From: Entamoeba histolytica HM-1:IMSS
Taxonomy: Eukaryota; Evosea; Mastigamoebida; Endamoebidae
Direction: 5' to 3'
Assembly (NCBI RefSeq): GCF_000208925.1
Contig: NW_001914907.1
Coordinates: 1 to 64,000, forward strand
DNA: 64,000 bases
The translations under genes and the position numbers were made by a program. This document shows positions 51,743 to 61,460 of this stretch, piece after piece. The notes beneath the pieces were generated by a model, which made no database searches, had not been told where the DNA came from, and worked only from the letters and a program-made list of their open reading frames with translations. Positions within the stretch are counted from its first letter, which is position 1, and every line of letters starts with the position of its first letter.

Positions 51743-52162
51743 CCTTTGGCACTATATTAGTTAAAAGGGTTCTTTTTACTATTTCTAAGGGTTTTAAAAT
51801 AATTTTATAAAATAGTTTTATATATTATAATTTATAACATAATTTTTGATTATTTTTACAATAGAAATTCTTTTAATTTTTCTTATTGTAAAAATATATC
51901 AACATTAATTATTTTCATTAATATTATTCATGCTTTTCTTTTCTAGCTTTTATCACTTTTAATCTTATACTTTATAGGTGATCAACAAACTTTCAACAAA
52001 TGCTTTTATTTCAACATATGGACCATAACTTTTATGTAGAAATAAATGTTAAATATACTGTTAAATGAAATAGATAAGAACAGGTGCTAAAAACAGAATA
52101 ATATCAAAAAAAGGATGGATAAAAAAGTAAAACTTGAAAACAAATCTTTACAACAATAGAAG
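51743..52162. other. Intergenic
   Basis: This AT-rich divergent region lies between eL30 and Mob1. It contains paired A/T runs near 51820-51900 and no gene. Confidence 0.6.
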
Positions 52163-52807
52163 ATGTTTGCAAAAAAGGGTCAAACAATGAGACCAAAGAA
52201 AAAATCAGAAAAAGGAACTTTGAGATATAATATTCAACAACTTGTAGAAGCAGGAATTAAATCTGGAGATTTGATTAATGCAGTCAAAGTCCCCAAAGGA
52301 CAAAATGAATATGAATGGATGTCTGTCAATTGTTTTGATTTCTTTGAAACAGTTCAATTAATTTATTCTTCTGTCAGTGACTTTTGTAATGAAACAACTT
52401 GTCCAATTATGAATGCAGGTCCCTCAATTGAGTATTTATGGATTGTTGATAAAAAAGCTACTAGCTTACCAGCTCAGAAATATTGTGATGAATTATTTTC
52501 TTGGATCGCCAATACATTTGATAATGAAAAAGTATTTCCAAAAGAATTTGGAGAAAAGCCACCAAAGAAGTTTATTGATATAATAACCAAAATATATAAA
52601 AGAATGTTTCGTGTATATGCTCATATGTTCTATAGTCATATGGAGCATTTAAAGGAAGTAAAAATGGATGATATTGCTTTACAAAGTTTCAAACACTTTT
52701 TCTTTTTCTGTAGGGAATTTAACTTCTTATCTAAAGATGACATCGCTCCATTAGAATCAATGGTACAAGATTTATGCAGCCAAGCAGGTGTTTCTGTTTT
52801 TTCTTAA
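52163..52807 (+). CDS. MOB1: Mob1/phocein family kinase activator
   Basis: This 214-residue protein is the co-activator of NDR/LATS kinases in the Hippo and mitotic-exit networks. Zinc ligands are present with the exact family spacing: C75 and C80 in CNETTCPIM, H154 and H159 in YAHMFYSHMEH. AGPSIEYLW corresponds to the conserved AGPxxEYxW loop, followed by the core fold (LPAQKYCDELFSWIA, FPKEFGEKPPKKF, RMFRVYAHMF, FKHFFFFCREFNFL). The N-terminal tail is basic (RPKKKSEKGTLR). The length is typical of Mob1 (about 210-220). No introns. Confidence 0.95.
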   Translation: MFAKKGQTMRPKKKSEKGTLRYNIQQLVEAGIKSGDLINAVKVPKGQNEYEWMSVNCFDFFETVQLIYSSVSDFCNETTCPIMNAGPSIEYLWIVDKKATSLPAQKYCDELFSWIANTFDNEKVFPKEFGEKPPKKFIDIITKIYKRMFRVYAHMFYSHMEHLKEVKMDDIALQSFKHFFFFCREFNFLSKDDIAPLESMVQDLCSQAGVSVFS

Positions 52808-53777
52808 CAATTTTTATTTTTCTTCTCAGAATTTTATTATTTTTTTTTTGTTATTTGAAAATTTTTTTCAAAATGATTTTTGAATTTTTCTTTTTAGTCA
52901 AAACTAATTAGATGAAGAATAATGATAAGTTTATCTTTCTTGGATTATGTTTTATAACAAAAAAAAATACTTATTATTGATATTTCTGAGACATAGCACA
53001 ATAATTTAAAAATTAAAATAAATAATAGAACTTTCCAGAAAAAGATATTTATTATGAATTGTTATTAAAAAAGATAAATTACCTCTTAAAACATAAATCT
53101 GATGGAATTAATGAAAAAATTTTCCTTGTTTAATAAACAAGGTTGATAGTAATTAATATAAACTATTATGACTTAGACAAATGAATATAATAAATGATTA
53201 AAGAAAAGTTTTAAAGAATAAAAGTAACACAAAAATGTAAATAAAGTTATAAAAAAGAGAATCTTAGGATTGGTTTTATGACATTATTTGAGATTGGATT
53301 TAGTTTAAATCTTTTTAATAACATAAAGTTTCAATATTTTAATAAAGTTTAATTCATAGAAAAAACAAATAATTTTCCTGTTTAACACAATAAAAAATTA
53401 AAGAGTATAACTGAATTTAATAAACTAAATGACTATAATGAAAAAGTTAATTTTCTATATTATTAATTATTTTTATTCAAATATAAATTATTAATTGATT
53501 TATCAGAGAATAAACAAATTATAAGAATGAGTTGAATAAACAAATTAGTTGAGAGAGTCTAGTTGAATCATAAATTTTGTAGAAGTTAAATAGTCAAAGA
53601 AAGTAATTATTTAAAGGATTTTAAAGATAATATTATAAGGAAATTATTAATAGAAGAATATTATGTTATAAATAACAATAATGTATTTGTACTTCTAATT
53701 ATTGAAAATCTAAGATGAAGATTCAAAAAAATAACTTATTTAAATAAAATGTGGTTAGTAGTAAAATAATTACAACT
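52808..53777. other. Intergenic, AT-rich
   Basis: The spacer lies between the 3' ends of Mob1 and the LRR gene. Only low-complexity A/T sequence is seen, with no repeats or genes I can support. Confidence 0.6.
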
Positions 53778-55385
53778 TCAAAGGAAATTAACCCCACTCT
53801 TTCTTTTTTTTAATGAACTTTTTGATAACCTGAGGTATTTCTCTTTTGTTTTTGTTGATAAACAATTGCATTTGTTTAAGTTATCAATTTCACATAAACC
53901 ATCACAGTTTTGAAGATCAAGTTTTGTTAGTGTTGTTGGAATAACTAATGTTTTAGGAATATTTGAAGTATTAATCTTTAATTCTTTTAATGAACAATGA
54001 AGTAAATCAGTTAAGTTTGAAATTGAACAACCACAAAGAACCAATTTAGTTAGTTGTGCTGGTTTAATCTGTTTTAATAAATAACAGTTATGAATCTCAA
54101 TTGATTCAACATTTTTATTATAATCTAAATCACTTAACGATGTACAGTATTTAATTTCTATTTGATTAACAGAGTTAGGACAATGAATGAATTTAATGGA
54201 ATTACAATGGTCAATTTGAAGAATTTTCAGTTTAGGATCAGTGCTAGTTTGAAATGAAGAAAGTGAAGTACAATTAGAACAATTTAGTTGTACTAATGAT
54301 GATGGAATGATGATTGATTTAACGTCTTCACAGTCACACAATGAAAGGTATGTTAAAGATGTTGGTAAAAGAAAGTGTTTTTGGTTTACTATTTTAATTC
54401 CTTCAAGTGTAACTTGTTCAAGACAAGAAAAAGAAGATAAATCTAAGGATTGTATGATTGGTGAAGAAGCAGAGTTGTCTAATGTTCTTTTAGAAAAACT
54501 TTTATTACTGTTATTTGGGATAGCAGTATTACCTCTAATAAATATTGACGTCGGATAATAAGCATCAATTACTTTGTGTAAAGAACTTTCACAGCTTGCT
54601 AATGAGACATTTAATTCTAATCTTTTATCATCTGGTAGTAGAATTGTAGACCCATCAATGATACTTTTATGTAATTCATTTGAATAAGCACACAAATGAA
54701 GATTAGGATTGTTTTTAATTTCAAATAATACTTGTTTTGCATTATGTATTTTTAATACCACAATAACTCCTTTATTAATTAATTGATTAATTCCATATTT
54801 CATTATATTCAATAAATGTTCATCAACTTCAATAATACATTCCTTTAAATTCTCACAATAAATAACACTTTCTATAAATTTCTCACAATACTTTTCATTA
54901 AGGTCATCCCAAAATATGAATTTAACTTTTTGAAGTTCTTTATAAGACTTAAAATCAATTTCTATTTCTTTGAAAAGTTGAAGTTCTAAACTAACTATTC
55001 CATTAGTTATTTTTTTCCAAGATATTTCTCCTTCTATTTCATGGTAACTCATTTTAATTTCTAATAACTTATCTTGAGGAAGTGACAAATTAAGAGCATT
55101 TGATATATCTGTTCTTATGACTTTAATACCACTAAATAGTTTCAATTCAGAAATTAATGTTTCTGAACTAAAAAATGGATTAATTGTTGTAAAAATGATT
55201 GCTGTTGCACATTTCTTTGAAACTGCCCCAAAGTGTAATACATTGGAAATATTTTTCAAGTAGGGTATAATTTTTATGAGAATAAATCTTGGTAATTGTC
55301 CAGGTTTTGTTATCAATGATGATCTACTCCTTGTTAGTCGTGATTGCCATTGAAATGAGAGCGATTCACTTGGTTGATTTCCCAT
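53778..55385 (-). CDS. F-box-like / leucine-rich repeat protein with N-terminal Gly (possible myristoylation)
   Basis: This predicted 535-residue protein starts at MGNQPSES; the preceding codon is TTG, which lengthens the open frame by one. MGxxxS fits an N-myristoylation signal. Residues ~30-75 (GQLPRFILIKIIPYLKNISNVLHFGAVSKKC) resemble an F-box, or the short module often found before LRRs in Entamoeba. From ~310 onwards about eight LRR-like units of ~20 residues occur, with SLTYLSLCDCEDVKSI, SLVQLNCSNCTSLSSF, SVNQIEIKYCTSLSDL and TLTKLDLQNCDGLCEI, Cys-rich at the N position. If the F-box is real it would recruit substrates to an SCF ubiquitin ligase. Entamoeba has a large LRR family; the subgroup is unclear. 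Confidence 0.75.
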   Translation of the reverse strand: MGNQPSESLSFQWQSRLTRSRSSLITKPGQLPRFILIKIIPYLKNISNVLHFGAVSKKCATAIIFTTINPFFSSETLISELKLFSGIKVIRTDISNALNLSLPQDKLLEIKMSYHEIEGEISWKKITNGIVSLELQLFKEIEIDFKSYKELQKVKFIFWDDLNEKYCEKFIESVIYCENLKECIIEVDEHLLNIMKYGINQLINKGVIVVLKIHNAKQVLFEIKNNPNLHLCAYSNELHKSIIDGSTILLPDDKRLELNVSLASCESSLHKVIDAYYPTSIFIRGNTAIPNNSNKSFSKRTLDNSASSPIIQSLDLSSFSCLEQVTLEGIKIVNQKHFLLPTSLTYLSLCDCEDVKSIIIPSSLVQLNCSNCTSLSSFQTSTDPKLKILQIDHCNSIKFIHCPNSVNQIEIKYCTSLSDLDYNKNVESIEIHNCYLLKQIKPAQLTKLVLCGCSISNLTDLLHCSLKELKINTSNIPKTLVIPTTLTKLDLQNCDGLCEIDNLNKCNCLSTKTKEKYLRLSKSSLKKRKSGVNFL

Positions 55386-55732
55386 CAAGTTAAATTTTTA
55401 AGATTTCGTTTTGTCTTTTCTTGGTTTTTTATCAGTGTCTAACAGAAAAGAAAGATTAAAATTTTTATATTTAACAAATTATTTCGGTGAAAGAATTTTA
55501 TTAATTTCTTTTACTTTTTATTAATGAAAGTTTTTGTCTAAGAGATAAGACTTATCATTTCATTTAACATTAATTAACCATTTCAAACAGTGTATTGTCT
55601 CAAGTGTTAACTGATAATATTAAATTAAAACTATAATTTTATCTAATAAATTTAACTATAACAAAATTTTTTTGGGGTTTAAGTATTTTTCTGTTATTTT
55701 TATTTTATTGATTCGTTTACTCTTATTTCTTT

Positions 55733-56335
55733 TGATTTGAAGGTTGCTTATCAGAAACACCACACAAACATGAAAATAAATAAAATCATTAGATTACCCA
55801 TTATCTTCTAGTTATAATATTGTCTTTAGTTAGAAAATGTCTTACTCAATACTTCAATAATGGTAATGACTATTATTTATGATTATTAGACATCATTTAT
55901 TGTAATAGAAAAGTACGTATTTATAGAGAAGTTGGTATTATTTACATGTTAAAATACAAACAATTTGATAATATGATGTATTATTAAATAAAATGATATA
56001 AATGATATTGTTAATGTTAAATGAAATTATACATAATAATATAAGAATAATGAAAGATTCATTCAACGTAATATAAGAAAATAAAGAAAGAAGTTCATTA
56101 AAACTAAAATAAAAATCAAAAAAAAAGAAATAAGAAAAAGGAAGGAAGTTTGAAAAGACAACAATAGAAAAGAAATAAATCAAAATAAAATGATTTATTC
56201 AAAAAACAAGAAGAAAGTCTAAATAAAAAATAAAACAAAGAAATTACTCTTTTTTTAATGATGTTTGATATGATTAATATCTATTAATCAATGAATAAAT
56301 GACATTTCTATTAATGTTTAATTAACTATTTTTGT
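55733..56335 (+). mobile_element. Decayed SINE copy
   Basis: The start, GAAGGTTGCTTATCAGAAACACCACACAAACAT, aligns with GAAGGTGGCACGTCTGAAACACCACACGCAAACAT of the SINE at 24323. The later landmarks follow in order: ATTATCTTCTAGTTAT, a GGAAGTTTGAAAAG-like segment, AAGAAATTACTCTTTTTTTAAT, and a terminal CTATTAATGTTTAATTAACTATTTTT. Many substitutions and deletions, and the absence of a clear target duplication, show that this is an old insertion. It lies between the LRR and Hsp70 genes. Confidence 0.75.
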
Positions 56336-56453
56336 ATTAAATTATAGGTAAAAATTTTTGTTATTTTCATAACCATTCAAAATAAATTTTTTTTAATAAA
56401 AAAAAATAAACATCATTTAATCCCAAAATTCATAACTTAGAATATTCAATCAA

Positions 56454-58085
56454 ATGAGCATAGAAAAAGATGTAGTTTATGTTGGTATTGATTTGGGTAC
56501 CACATTTAGTTCTGCTTGTGAAATAATAAATGGTCGTCCTTTTATTTATAAATCTGAATTTGAAAGAGACTCAATCCGTTCATGTGTTGCATTTACAGGT
56601 TCACAGTGTTTAGTTGGTACTAATGATAAATCAGGAAAGAACACTATTTTTGAAGTAAAAAGACTTATAGGTAAACGTATGAGTAGTCAGGACATTAAAG
56701 CAAAAGAATTTCAAAAACATTTACTAAATAATATTATTCCATTAAGAGATGATAGAATTGGAGTTGAAATTGAAAGACCTACAAAGACAAGGGTAAAAAA
56801 ACAAGTAATTCGTCTTCTTCCTGAACAAGTCTCAGCTTTAATTTTATTAAAAATAAAAGATATTATATTAAAAGTACATCCTAATGTTACAATCAAAGCA
56901 GTTGTAGGAGTTCCAGCAGCATTTGGAGATGAAGAAAGAAAAGCAACTGAACAAGCCATAAAAATGGCAGGGATTGAACCAATAAGAATGGTAAATGAAC
57001 CTACAGCTGCTGCAATGGCATATGAAAAGAAAGATGGTGTATTATATGTTTTTGACTTTGGAGGAGGAACATTAGATATTTCTGTTATTAAATTTGTAGA
57101 AGGAGTAATGCAAATAAAAACAACAATAGGAGATCCATTTCTTGGAGGAAATGATATTGACTTTAACATTCAAAAGTATTTAATTGAAGAAATAAAAAAG
57201 AGAGCAGATGAGTTAGGGGTTGATGAAGAAGAAGTAATTACTGCAATTGAAACTAAAAAAAGTAAAATAAAGAATTATGCAGAAGAATTGAAAATTAAAT
57301 TGTCAAATAACTATGTTAATAAAAGAGAAGTAGCTCAAGCTGAATGTATAATAGAAATAGGTATTGAAGCTTTAGAAGAACCATTTGAACTAACATATAG
57401 TAAATTCTTAGAACTAAATCAAGACATCTTTAATAGATGTAAAGATTTAATGATAAAAGCTCTTCAAAAAAGTAGGTATAATAAAAGTGCAATTGACCAC
57501 GTACTAATGGTAGGAGGTTCATGTAAATGCCCAGCAATTAAGGCAATGCTTGTTGATTTCTTTGGGAAGGATAAAGTAGATCAAACAAATGTTGATTTTG
57601 ATTTATTGGTATGTAAGGGGTGTGCACTTTGTGCACAATCAATTGGGGAAGATATTTCAAATATATTAGAAGGAGAAATTGCATCTAAAACTATTGGAAT
57701 TGAATTAATGGATGTTGGTAGTAACAAGAAAATTATTGAACCAATTATTAAAGCTGGAACACCAATCCCATATGAAACAAAAAGAGTATTTGTTACAACA
57801 ACTGACTATCAAAAAGAGTTATCATTAAAACTTTATGAAGACACAAATTTCTTAACAAGTCTTTCAATATCACCATTACCAACAATGGTTGCAGGTTTTG
57901 TTGAGGTTGAAGTTACATTTTCTATTGGGGGTGATGGTAAATTATTAACTAAAGCCAAAGTAATAAATCCTTCAAATGTCTCTTTAGAAAAACAATGTGT
58001 ATCAATGCCACAACATCAAAATTATAGTGAACTCGAAATAATTGAAAATTCAAAAGTAATAAAGGCTTTATATTGCTCAAAGTAA
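56454..58085 (+). CDS. Divergent Hsp70-family protein lacking the lid
   Basis: This 543-residue protein has a full Hsp70 ATPase domain: GIDLGTTFSSACE (phosphate 1), VVGVPAAFGDEERKATEQAIKMAG, RMVNEPTAAAMAY, FDFGGGTLDISVI (phosphate 2) and VLMVGGSCKCPAI (adenosine loop). The substrate domain is present but altered (SKTIGIELMDVGSNKKIIEPIIKAGTPIP). The C-terminal helical lid and any EEVD or ER-retention end are missing, so the protein is ~100 residues shorter than a standard Hsp70. There is no signal peptide, so it should be cytosolic. Cys is unusually frequent near the nucleotide site (CKGCALCAQ). It may have a specialised, not general, chaperone or sensing role; that is inference. Confidence 0.9.
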   Translation: MSIEKDVVYVGIDLGTTFSSACEIINGRPFIYKSEFERDSIRSCVAFTGSQCLVGTNDKSGKNTIFEVKRLIGKRMSSQDIKAKEFQKHLLNNIIPLRDDRIGVEIERPTKTRVKKQVIRLLPEQVSALILLKIKDIILKVHPNVTIKAVVGVPAAFGDEERKATEQAIKMAGIEPIRMVNEPTAAAMAYEKKDGVLYVFDFGGGTLDISVIKFVEGVMQIKTTIGDPFLGGNDIDFNIQKYLIEEIKKRADELGVDEEEVITAIETKKSKIKNYAEELKIKLSNNYVNKREVAQAECIIEIGIEALEEPFELTYSKFLELNQDIFNRCKDLMIKALQKSRYNKSAIDHVLMVGGSCKCPAIKAMLVDFFGKDKVDQTNVDFDLLVCKGCALCAQSIGEDISNILEGEIASKTIGIELMDVGSNKKIIEPIIKAGTPIPYETKRVFVTTTDYQKELSLKLYEDTNFLTSLSISPLPTMVAGFVEVEVTFSIGGDGKLLTKAKVINPSNVSLEKQCVSMPQHQNYSELEIIENSKVIKALYCSK

Positions 58086-58499
58086 AACAACAATAAACAA
58101 ATTTCTTTTTAAAATTTTATTAATTTACATAAAGAAAAAATTTTCACATAAACAAGTAACTTCATAGAAAATAGATTTAAAAAAATAAATAACAAAAGAA
58201 ATAATAATTCATATCAATCAATAAACAAATATAAATAATAAAGGAATGAATGCAAATAGGTATTATCTGTATGGTCAGATATACATTAACCATTATCATC
58301 ATAACAATCAATTCATTCATTTTCATTGCCATGTGTATTTTATCAATAATTCAATAGAAACAAATTGTATTATCATAATAAAACACAAAAAAAGAATCAA
58401 ATATCAAAACATGATTATGTTTGTAAATAAATATTAAACATTTATTAATTACCCATTTTAATGAATTTGATGCTATTGACTTTAATAATCATCATAAAT

Positions 58500-58940
58500 G
58501 TATTAATAATGATAAAATGATCATAATTTACAATAAAGATTTATTGGTTAATGACAATTCTTTCAATGCTAGAAGACCAGATATTATATTATCAAAATAT
58601 TACAGAAAAGAAAGGATATATTATAGATGTTGCTATATGTCAAGGTATGATTTTAGAGTTAAATTATATTCATAAAATAAATAAATACAAAGAATTACAA
58701 GAGAAAATAAGAAATAATAGAGAATTAATATATGTAGAAATAATACCTGTAATATTATCAATAAATTAATTAATACATAAAGAGTCAGTAAGAAGATTAA
58801 AATCACTGAAATTACAATTAGACATCACAAACAATACTTGACAAATAACAATAACCAAAAACATAAAAGACTTAATGTTTTATTCAAATAATTGTGATAA
58901 TATAATAGAAGAAGAATTAACTAATTCTCACATAATATAA
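58500..58940 (+). pseudogene. Decayed LINE 3' fragment (end of ORF2)
   Basis: In shifting frames the sequence reads ARRPDII, EKKGYIIDVAI, then KYKELQEKIRNNRELIYVEIIPVILSIN, followed by LIHKESVRRLKSLKLQLDITNN. This parallels RPDIY, KTDLLFDMTIV, MYKELKNRLMKIEKLKDVRIIPVVISIN and GLINKESNKLIKEIKIEIDI of the LINE at 10.7 kb, in the same order. It is strongly diverged, so it is an old or different-family copy. The end at ~58935 (AATTCTCACATAATA) is not clearly defined; the part before 58500 may contain more remnant. Confidence 0.7.
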
Positions 58941-59141
58941 AATAAATACTAAGTAGAAGTAAAACATAAATGAAAACAAAGAAATAAATACTTCTGAATA
59001 TTCAATAAAGACAAGATGAAGAATAAATATTAACAATTTAACCTTTTTTATTTTTTACTAAACTAAAGATCTTTAATAATTTTGACTGTCAAAACAAAAA
59101 TAACCAAAATGAAATGAAACAGTCACAATTCAGTTTTAAAA

Positions 59142-59574
59142 TTACCATCCAGCAAAACTACGAGCAAGTTGTGAATATTGAGGTGGTGATAAATCAGTTA
59201 ATCCACAACCAGTAAATTCTTGAATAGGACTATTTATTGCTATTGAAGAGGATTGATCAAATACTGATTCAGAAATATCTGGATTTTCACAACGATTTGG
59301 TGGAGTATATAATTCTCTTCCATCAGATGGAGTAGACCCATTTGAATTTTCTTTAAATAATAACAAATTTTTTATTTCTTCATCTGTGAAACTTGACATT
59401 GAATTTGATTCGCTTGACTGTTCTACAGATTGTGTTATTGGTACATCTATTTTGCTATAAATGTTAATTATTATTCTTTTGTTTTTTATATTAAATTTAA
59501 ACAAACACTGGTTTTGGTTGAACTGGAACTGCTCTAAATGGTTTTGGTTGGGCAACTACATCATTAGTGTTCAT
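59142..59574 (-). CDS. Hypothetical protein, two exons
   Basis: I do not recognise this predicted 126-residue protein. Exon 1 (59507-59574) encodes MNTNDVVAQPKPFRAVPVQPKP. A 52-nt intron (59455-59506, GTTTGT...TATAG, phase 2) joins it to KIDVPITQSVEQSSESNSMSSFTDEE. The rest is Ser/Pro-rich and probably disordered (FKENSNGSTPSDGRELYTPPNR) with a C-terminal LSPPQYSQLARSFAGW. There is no signal peptide or membrane segment. The conceptual frame without the intron begins at a TTG and reads through the intron, which is unlikely. Its ATG is ~143 bp from that of the divergent Rab gene. Confidence 0.7.
59455..59506 (-). other. Intron of the 59142-59574 gene
   Basis: The minus strand gives GTTTGTTTAA at the donor and ATTTATAG at the acceptor, 52 nt. 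Splicing forms a Val codon from GT plus C. Confidence 0.8.
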
Positions 59575-59717
59575 AATTGTAATGTTTTATTCAGATGAAG
59601 TTCAAAGTTTTCTTTTTTTTTATTATTATTTTTAGTTTTTTTTTAAGATTTTTATTTTTAGTTTTTTTTTATTTGAAAAAAAAAATTAAATTAATTTTAA
59701 GTTCTGTTCTTAACGAA

Positions 59718-60477
59718 ATGGCACAACATGTAAGAAATACTAACCGTTTAACTCCTTTAAAATTAATCGTTGTTGGAGACTCTTCAGTTGGAAAAACATC
59801 ACTTATTCAAATGTTTGCAAATAATCAATTTTCAAATTCAGTCGTATCAACTGTTGGAATTGATTTTTTAACAAAAAGATATGAAGTAGATGGAACGACA
59901 TATAAAGTTCAAATATGGGATACTGGTTTGTTTTAAATACTTTAAAAGATAAAAAACAAAAATGATTTTCAAGACAGTAATTCGGTTTTATAAGTAGAAA
60001 AAGAAGATGAGATGAGATAAGATTTTATCTTGTAAATAAATATAAACTAACTTTTATTTAGCTGGACAAGAAAAATTTAGAACTATTATTACTAGTTATT
60101 ATCGTGGTGTTCAAGGTGCTGTTTTAATCTATGATGTAACAAATAAATCTACATTTGATGCTATTAATTATTGGGTTAAAAATGTACAAGAATTTGGGGA
60201 ACAAGTAATAGGTAGAATTCTTGTTGGTAATAAAACTGATTTAGAACAACATAGAACTGTTTCAACTGAAATGGGTCAAAGTCTTGCTGATAAAATTGGA
60301 ATTCCTTTTATTGAAACATCTGCTGCTAAAGGTGAAAATATTCAAGAAACATTTACTTGTTTAATTAAAGAAGTTATTGAAAATCAAAAACAACAAACAT
60401 CTACTAAATCTACTGAACGTGTTAATGTTACAAAACCAACAACTCCTTCTACACAAGAACAAGCTGGTTGTTGTTAA
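59718..60477 (+). CDS. Rab-family small GTPase (two exons)
   Basis: This 207-residue GTPase controls vesicle traffic. Exon 1 (59718-59925) ends in the codon of the A in WDTAGQE. A 136-nt intron follows (59926-60061), and exon 2 (60062-60477) begins GQEKFRT. Motifs: P-loop GDSSVGKT (20-27), effector TVGIDFLTKRY, WDTAGQE, GNKTDL and ETSAAKG. RabF pieces KVQIWDTAGQE and YYRGVQGAVLIYD are present. The C-terminus ends GCC, so two cysteines would be geranylgeranylated. The subclass is not clear; it lies within the Rab1/Rab8-like part. The open frame upstream of 59718 (poly-Phe) is leader, not protein. Confidence 0.93.
59926..60061 (+). other. Intron of the Rab gene
   Basis: The donor reads GTTTGTTTTA and the acceptor TTATTTAG; the intron is 136 nt and phase 1. 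Splicing restores WDTAGQEKF, which is the proof. Read-through would stop after DTGLF. Confidence 0.95.
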
Positions 60478-60566
60478 TATCCAATTTTTTTTAAGTTTTT
60501 TTTAATTTAAATTAAAAAAGAATTATTAAAATGTTATATTTAAAATTAATTAATGTTTTTTATTTC

Positions 60567-60962
60567 TTAATATCCAAACATTTTCTTCATTCTTTCAAAA
60601 TATATCATTTTCCATCCATTTTCTGTTCTCATAATATCTTTTTGTTCAATATCACTTTGAACTAATGTTAAATCTGTTTCATCATCTCCATCTTCACCTT
60701 CTGTAAGTGTAATTTCAACATGTGAGTATTTTCCTTCTGGCCATGAATTAAACCTCCATTTATATACAATCTTTTCATTTACCTTTAAGTCTATAATTTC
60801 ACCTGAAACTGCTCCTCCAAATAAAACAAATTTAGAACCAATTTCTGCTTTATATTGAACTGGTGATTGCATCAATGCAGTTAATCGTTCTGGATCATTT
60901 AAACATTGATAAATAATTCTTGGAGGAACCATAAAATGAGAAGTAATTTCAATTTGTGCCAT
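60567..60962 (-). CDS. AHSA1-like (SRPBCC superfamily) protein
   Basis: This 131-residue protein is a single hydrophobic-pocket domain of the Aha1 C-terminal type. Fit is seen in ITSHFMVPPRIIYQCLNDPERLTALMQSP (first strand and helix), FVLFGGAVSGEIIDLKVNEKIVYKWRFNSWPEG (strands; the WRFxSWPxG string is characteristic of AHSA1), VEITLTEGEDGDDETDLTLVQSDIE and GWKMIYFERMKKMFGY (C-terminal helix). The N-terminal Aha1 domain that contacts Hsp90 is missing, so this is a stand-alone C-terminal domain. It might assist Hsp90, or bind a small ligand. Length is typical for such one-domain proteins. Confidence 0.88.
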   Translation of the reverse strand: MAQIEITSHFMVPPRIIYQCLNDPERLTALMQSPVQYKAEIGSKFVLFGGAVSGEIIDLKVNEKIVYKWRFNSWPEGKYSHVEITLTEGEDGDDETDLTLVQSDIEQKDIMRTENGWKMIYFERMKKMFGY

Positions 60963-61460
60963 TATAAAATATTAATTATTTTTATTCTTTTTAAGTTACA
61001 ATCATTTAAATTGATTATTTCTTACGTGTCATCTATTATTGATGTGTTGTCTTTTTTTGTTTTATTTTTTAATTATAAGAATATTTTTGTTATTTCGTAG
61101 TTTTTTTCTAATATTAGAAATGAATAATGGTATTAATAACGAAAATAAATATTTAAACAATCTTTTTAAGAATATTATTATTATAGAGATTTGACATTTG
61201 AAAAGATGATTTTTCTTCTTTAGAAAAGAAAAAATTAAACAAAATGAAAGTAAACAAATGAATTAAATCTTTAACTTTCTCACAAACCAATTTTTAAATT
61301 ATTGTTTTTATTCTCTGGAAGGTGTTTTACTTTATGCAATTGAACTAGGCACAGTAAAAACATTTATTTTAAAATTATAACCTTTCACATTTTTCATACA
61401 TCACTCATCATTTAATAATAAGATCAAAACGATCTAATAGTATCTTAAAAGTCATAAAAA
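60963..61460. other. Intergenic
   Basis: This AT-rich divergent region lies between the AHSA1-like and radical SAM genes. No feature beyond low complexity is seen. Confidence 0.55.

Noticed and set aside
56711..57169. 152-codon minus-strand frame inside Hsp70
   Set aside because: It mirrors the conserved Hsp70 ATPase motifs on the plus strand, a usual antisense shadow.
59595..59717. 41-residue hydrophobic N-terminal extension of the Rab protein
   Set aside because: It is translation of a T-rich leader. Rab proteins start shortly before the P-loop, as MAQHVRNTNR does.
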